Source of the DNA: JADKIH01 sp964486655
GTDB taxonomy: Bacteria > Bacteroidota > Bacteroidia > AKYH767-A > 2013-40CM-41-45
Assembly: GCA_964486655.1 (NCBI GenBank)
Contig: CAZAON010000079.1
Span: 1-5,587 of the forward strand
Length of the DNA: 5,587 nucleotides
Direction: 5' to 3'
Each line of letters starts with the position of its first letter. The first letter of the stretch is position 1. Below the pieces are notes generated by a model, which worked only from the letters and a program-made list of their open reading frames with translations, was not told the DNA's origin and made no database searches. Made by a program: the position numbers and the translations under genes. This document shows, in pieces, positions 3,670 to 5,587 of this stretch.

Positions 3670-5587
3670 ATGAATAAGTACTTTTTACTCTTCCTGCTAA
3701 CTGCATTCAGCGCTTCGGCTCAGATGGAAAAAATGAATTTCCAGCTTCAGAAAAAACTGGCCGTTCAGCAAAACCTTTCGAAAGAGATTTCTCTTTTTGT
3801 GAAAGGTGATCAGACAATAATCAGGTCAGCTGTCGAATCATTAGGCGGGACATTCAAATATGCCGCGGGTGATATTTGCGCGGTCAGACTTCCTCTGAAT
3901 AAGGTCACACAACTCGGACAGGTATCTGAAATCAAACGCATCGAAAGCAATGATATGAAGTTACAGCCGATGAATGATCAGATGATTCGTAACAATCATG
4001 TATACGAAGTTCACTCGGGCTTCAATCTTCCGCAAGGCTATACGGGCGAAGGGGTGGTTGTCGGAATTATTGACGAAGGAATTGATTTCACTCATCCTGA
4101 TTTTCGTGATGAATACAATCAGACAAGAATAAAATACCTGTGGGATCAGACCATCTTTACTTCCAATGCGACGATTTCTCCGCAACCATATAATTACGGA
4201 AAAGAATTCGCCGGTTCTCAAATTGATACTTCAACAGAACATCACGACAGTCAGTTTAGCCATGGTACTCACGTTGCCGGCATCGCTGTCGGAAATGGAA
4301 GAGCCATGAATAACTATTCGGGTGTCGCGCCGAAATCGGATATCATCATCGTAAAGATGGACCTTAGTCGCCCGGAAGATGAATTTCTTTCAAACCTGGT
4401 TGATGCCGTCAAATACATCTTCGACCATGCAGATGCAATGGGAAAACCGGCAGTAATTAATATTTCACTCGGCACATATTTCGGTTCGCACGATGGAAAG
4501 GACATACAGGCACAGGCTATTGATAATTTAATTTCATCAGCGCCCGGACATGTTGTTGTCTGCTCCGCAGGTAATGCCGGTACAGCGCCAATACATCTTG
4601 GTGTTGACGCGAATACCGATACGACATTTACATGGATGCAATCAAGCGGAAATCCGATGTACATTCAGGGATGGTGCGATTCGGCCGACTTCGCATCTTT
4701 GCATCTTGCAATCGGTGTCGACAGAATTCATAACGGATACACTGAAATTGGACTTACGCCATTTTCATCTACCGGCTCTGTTCAGAATGTGATTACTTAC
4801 GATACCATATATTATAATCAGGCTCAGGTTGCAGTTGTACTCGGACTCATTCAAAACTGGGGAGACCGCATTTCATACGAATATGAAATTCATGCTGATT
4901 CGGTTCAGAATATTGTTGGAAACGATACCATAAATTATTTGTACAAAATAATGACTACAGGTAACGGAAGATTAGATGCATGGAGTTTTGATATGGTATT
5001 CGATAATTTACCGAATTCAAATGTTTACCCGAACATCGTTAATTATAAAACTCCGGATACACAGCAAACTATCGTAAGCGGATTCACATGTTCTGATAAA
5101 GTAATTACTGTTGGTTCAAGTATTAATCGTAACAGATATACGAATGTCAATTACCTGACAACAGAAGATCTCGCTTTGATTCCGGGGAATCTATCAACAT
5201 TTTCAAGTCATGGTCCGACAAGAGACGGAAGAGTAAAACCGGATATCGTAGCGACGGGTGAATGGGTTTTATCATGCGCGAATCAGGCCGAACTTGACAT
5301 CATGGCCGCATTGGAACCCGATAAAGTAGCGGCCGGAAAAAAACACAAACGCAGTAGCGGTACTTCGATGGCTTCGCCCGTCGTGGCCGGAATTGCAGCA
5401 TTGTATCTTCAGAAAAATCCGCAAGCCGACTGGCTCGAAGTTAAAAATGCAATCATTGGTTGCGCCGATGTTGATAATGCAACAGGATCTAATTTGCCAA
5501 ATAATAACTGGGGATACGGAAAAATTAACGGATACAAAGTTTTGAAAGGTTGTACTGTTGGCACCGATGATTTTAGCAATTTCAATT
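3670..5587 (+). CDS. secreted subtilisin-family (S8, CspA-like) serine protease, partial at C-terminus
   Basis: An open frame of 639 codons runs past the right edge. Residues 1-17 form a signal peptide (MNKYFLLFLLTAFSASA, cleavage before Gln18). Residues about 37-92 resemble an I9/fervidolysin-type propeptide. The catalytic triad is intact: Asp135 in GIIDEGID, His198 in HGTHVAG, Ser566 in GTSMASP, with oxyanion Asn302 in SAGNAG. The Asp motif is DEG where DSG or DTG is usual. The stretch YLWDQTIF before the His and NISLGTYFGSHDG before the Asn recall CspA/CspB-like subtilases. Asn302 to Ser566 spans 264 residues against 66 in subtilisin; most of the excess (about 306-470) is a beta-rich insertion where CspB carries a jelly-roll. 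The frame ends in VGTDDFSNFN, which looks like the linker that precedes a type IX secretion C-terminal domain; that domain is inferred, not seen. Start: the ATG directly precedes the signal peptide. Probably an exported or surface protease degrading proteins for nutrition or processing. Confidence 0.93.
   Translation, partial: MNKYFLLFLLTAFSASAQMEKMNFQLQKKLAVQQNLSKEISLFVKGDQTIIRSAVESLGGTFKYAAGDICAVRLPLNKVTQLGQVSEIKRIESNDMKLQPMNDQMIRNNHVYEVHSGFNLPQGYTGEGVVVGIIDEGIDFTHPDFRDEYNQTRIKYLWDQTIFTSNATISPQPYNYGKEFAGSQIDTSTEHHDSQFSHGTHVAGIAVGNGRAMNNYSGVAPKSDIIIVKMDLSRPEDEFLSNLVDAVKYIFDHADAMGKPAVINISLGTYFGSHDGKDIQAQAIDNLISSAPGHVVVCSAGNAGTAPIHLGVDANTDTTFTWMQSSGNPMYIQGWCDSADFASLHLAIGVDRIHNGYTEIGLTPFSSTGSVQNVITYDTIYYNQAQVAVVLGLIQNWGDRISYEYEIHADSVQNIVGNDTINYLYKIMTTGNGRLDAWSFDMVFDNLPNSNVYPNIVNYKTPDTQQTIVSGFTCSDKVITVGSSINRNRYTNVNYLTTEDLALIPGNLSTFSSHGPTRDGRVKPDIVATGEWVLSCANQAELDIMAALEPDKVAAGKKHKRSSGTSMASPVVAGIAALYLQKNPQADWLEVKNAIIGCADVDNATGSNLPNNNWGYGKINGYKVLKGCTVGTDDFSNFN

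Noticed and set aside
4314..4664. 116-codon minus-strand frame inside the protease
   Set aside because: It is antisense to the subtilase core including the oxyanion Asn motif, so it is a shadow frame.

Overview
The window most likely comes from a member of the Bacteroidota, probably an uncultured environmental one. The signs are a secreted subtilase whose end reads like the run-up to a type IX secretion tail, start codons preceded by A/T-rich leaders instead of Shine-Dalgarno boxes, and two membrane proteins that resemble uncharacterised Bacteroidota families. This rests on recognising protein families by eye, not on a database search.

Layout, left to right: (1) 1-1040, minus strand: two tightly spaced membrane-protein genes. 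The upstream one is a four-helix protein of unknown function. The downstream one is a DUF4173/DUF4153-like polytopic protein that runs off the left edge, and it is in the same frame as its neighbour's stop codon. (2) 1067-1800: about 730 bp with no credible gene. It holds a nested G-rich minisatellite (GGGTTTC-type heptamers inside a 58-66 bp unit), a gene-free stretch with a hairpin and a strong minus-strand intrinsic terminator, a pair of 10-bp direct repeats, an isolated inverted scrap of the G-rich repeat, and a second heptamer array (TAATTTG). Several apparent ORFs here are only translations of repeats. (3) 1801-3480, minus strand: a complete ettA, the ABC-F translation factor, and the most secure call. 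(4) 3481-3669: a divergent intergenic region with two pairs of spaced direct repeats and a perfect 15-bp dyad just before the next gene. (5) 3670-5587, plus strand: a secreted subtilisin-family (S8) protease cut by the right edge, with an intact catalytic triad and a large insertion between the oxyanion Asn and the catalytic Ser.

The genes do not form one pathway. ettA is housekeeping, the protease is an independent secreted enzyme transcribed divergently from it, and the membrane pair is a separate small operon insulated from ettA by the terminator. I see no defence system, mobile element, CRISPR array, tRNA or rRNA. The least ordinary part is the repeat-rich spacer at 1067-1800, together with the terminator-capped structured RNA segment inside it.
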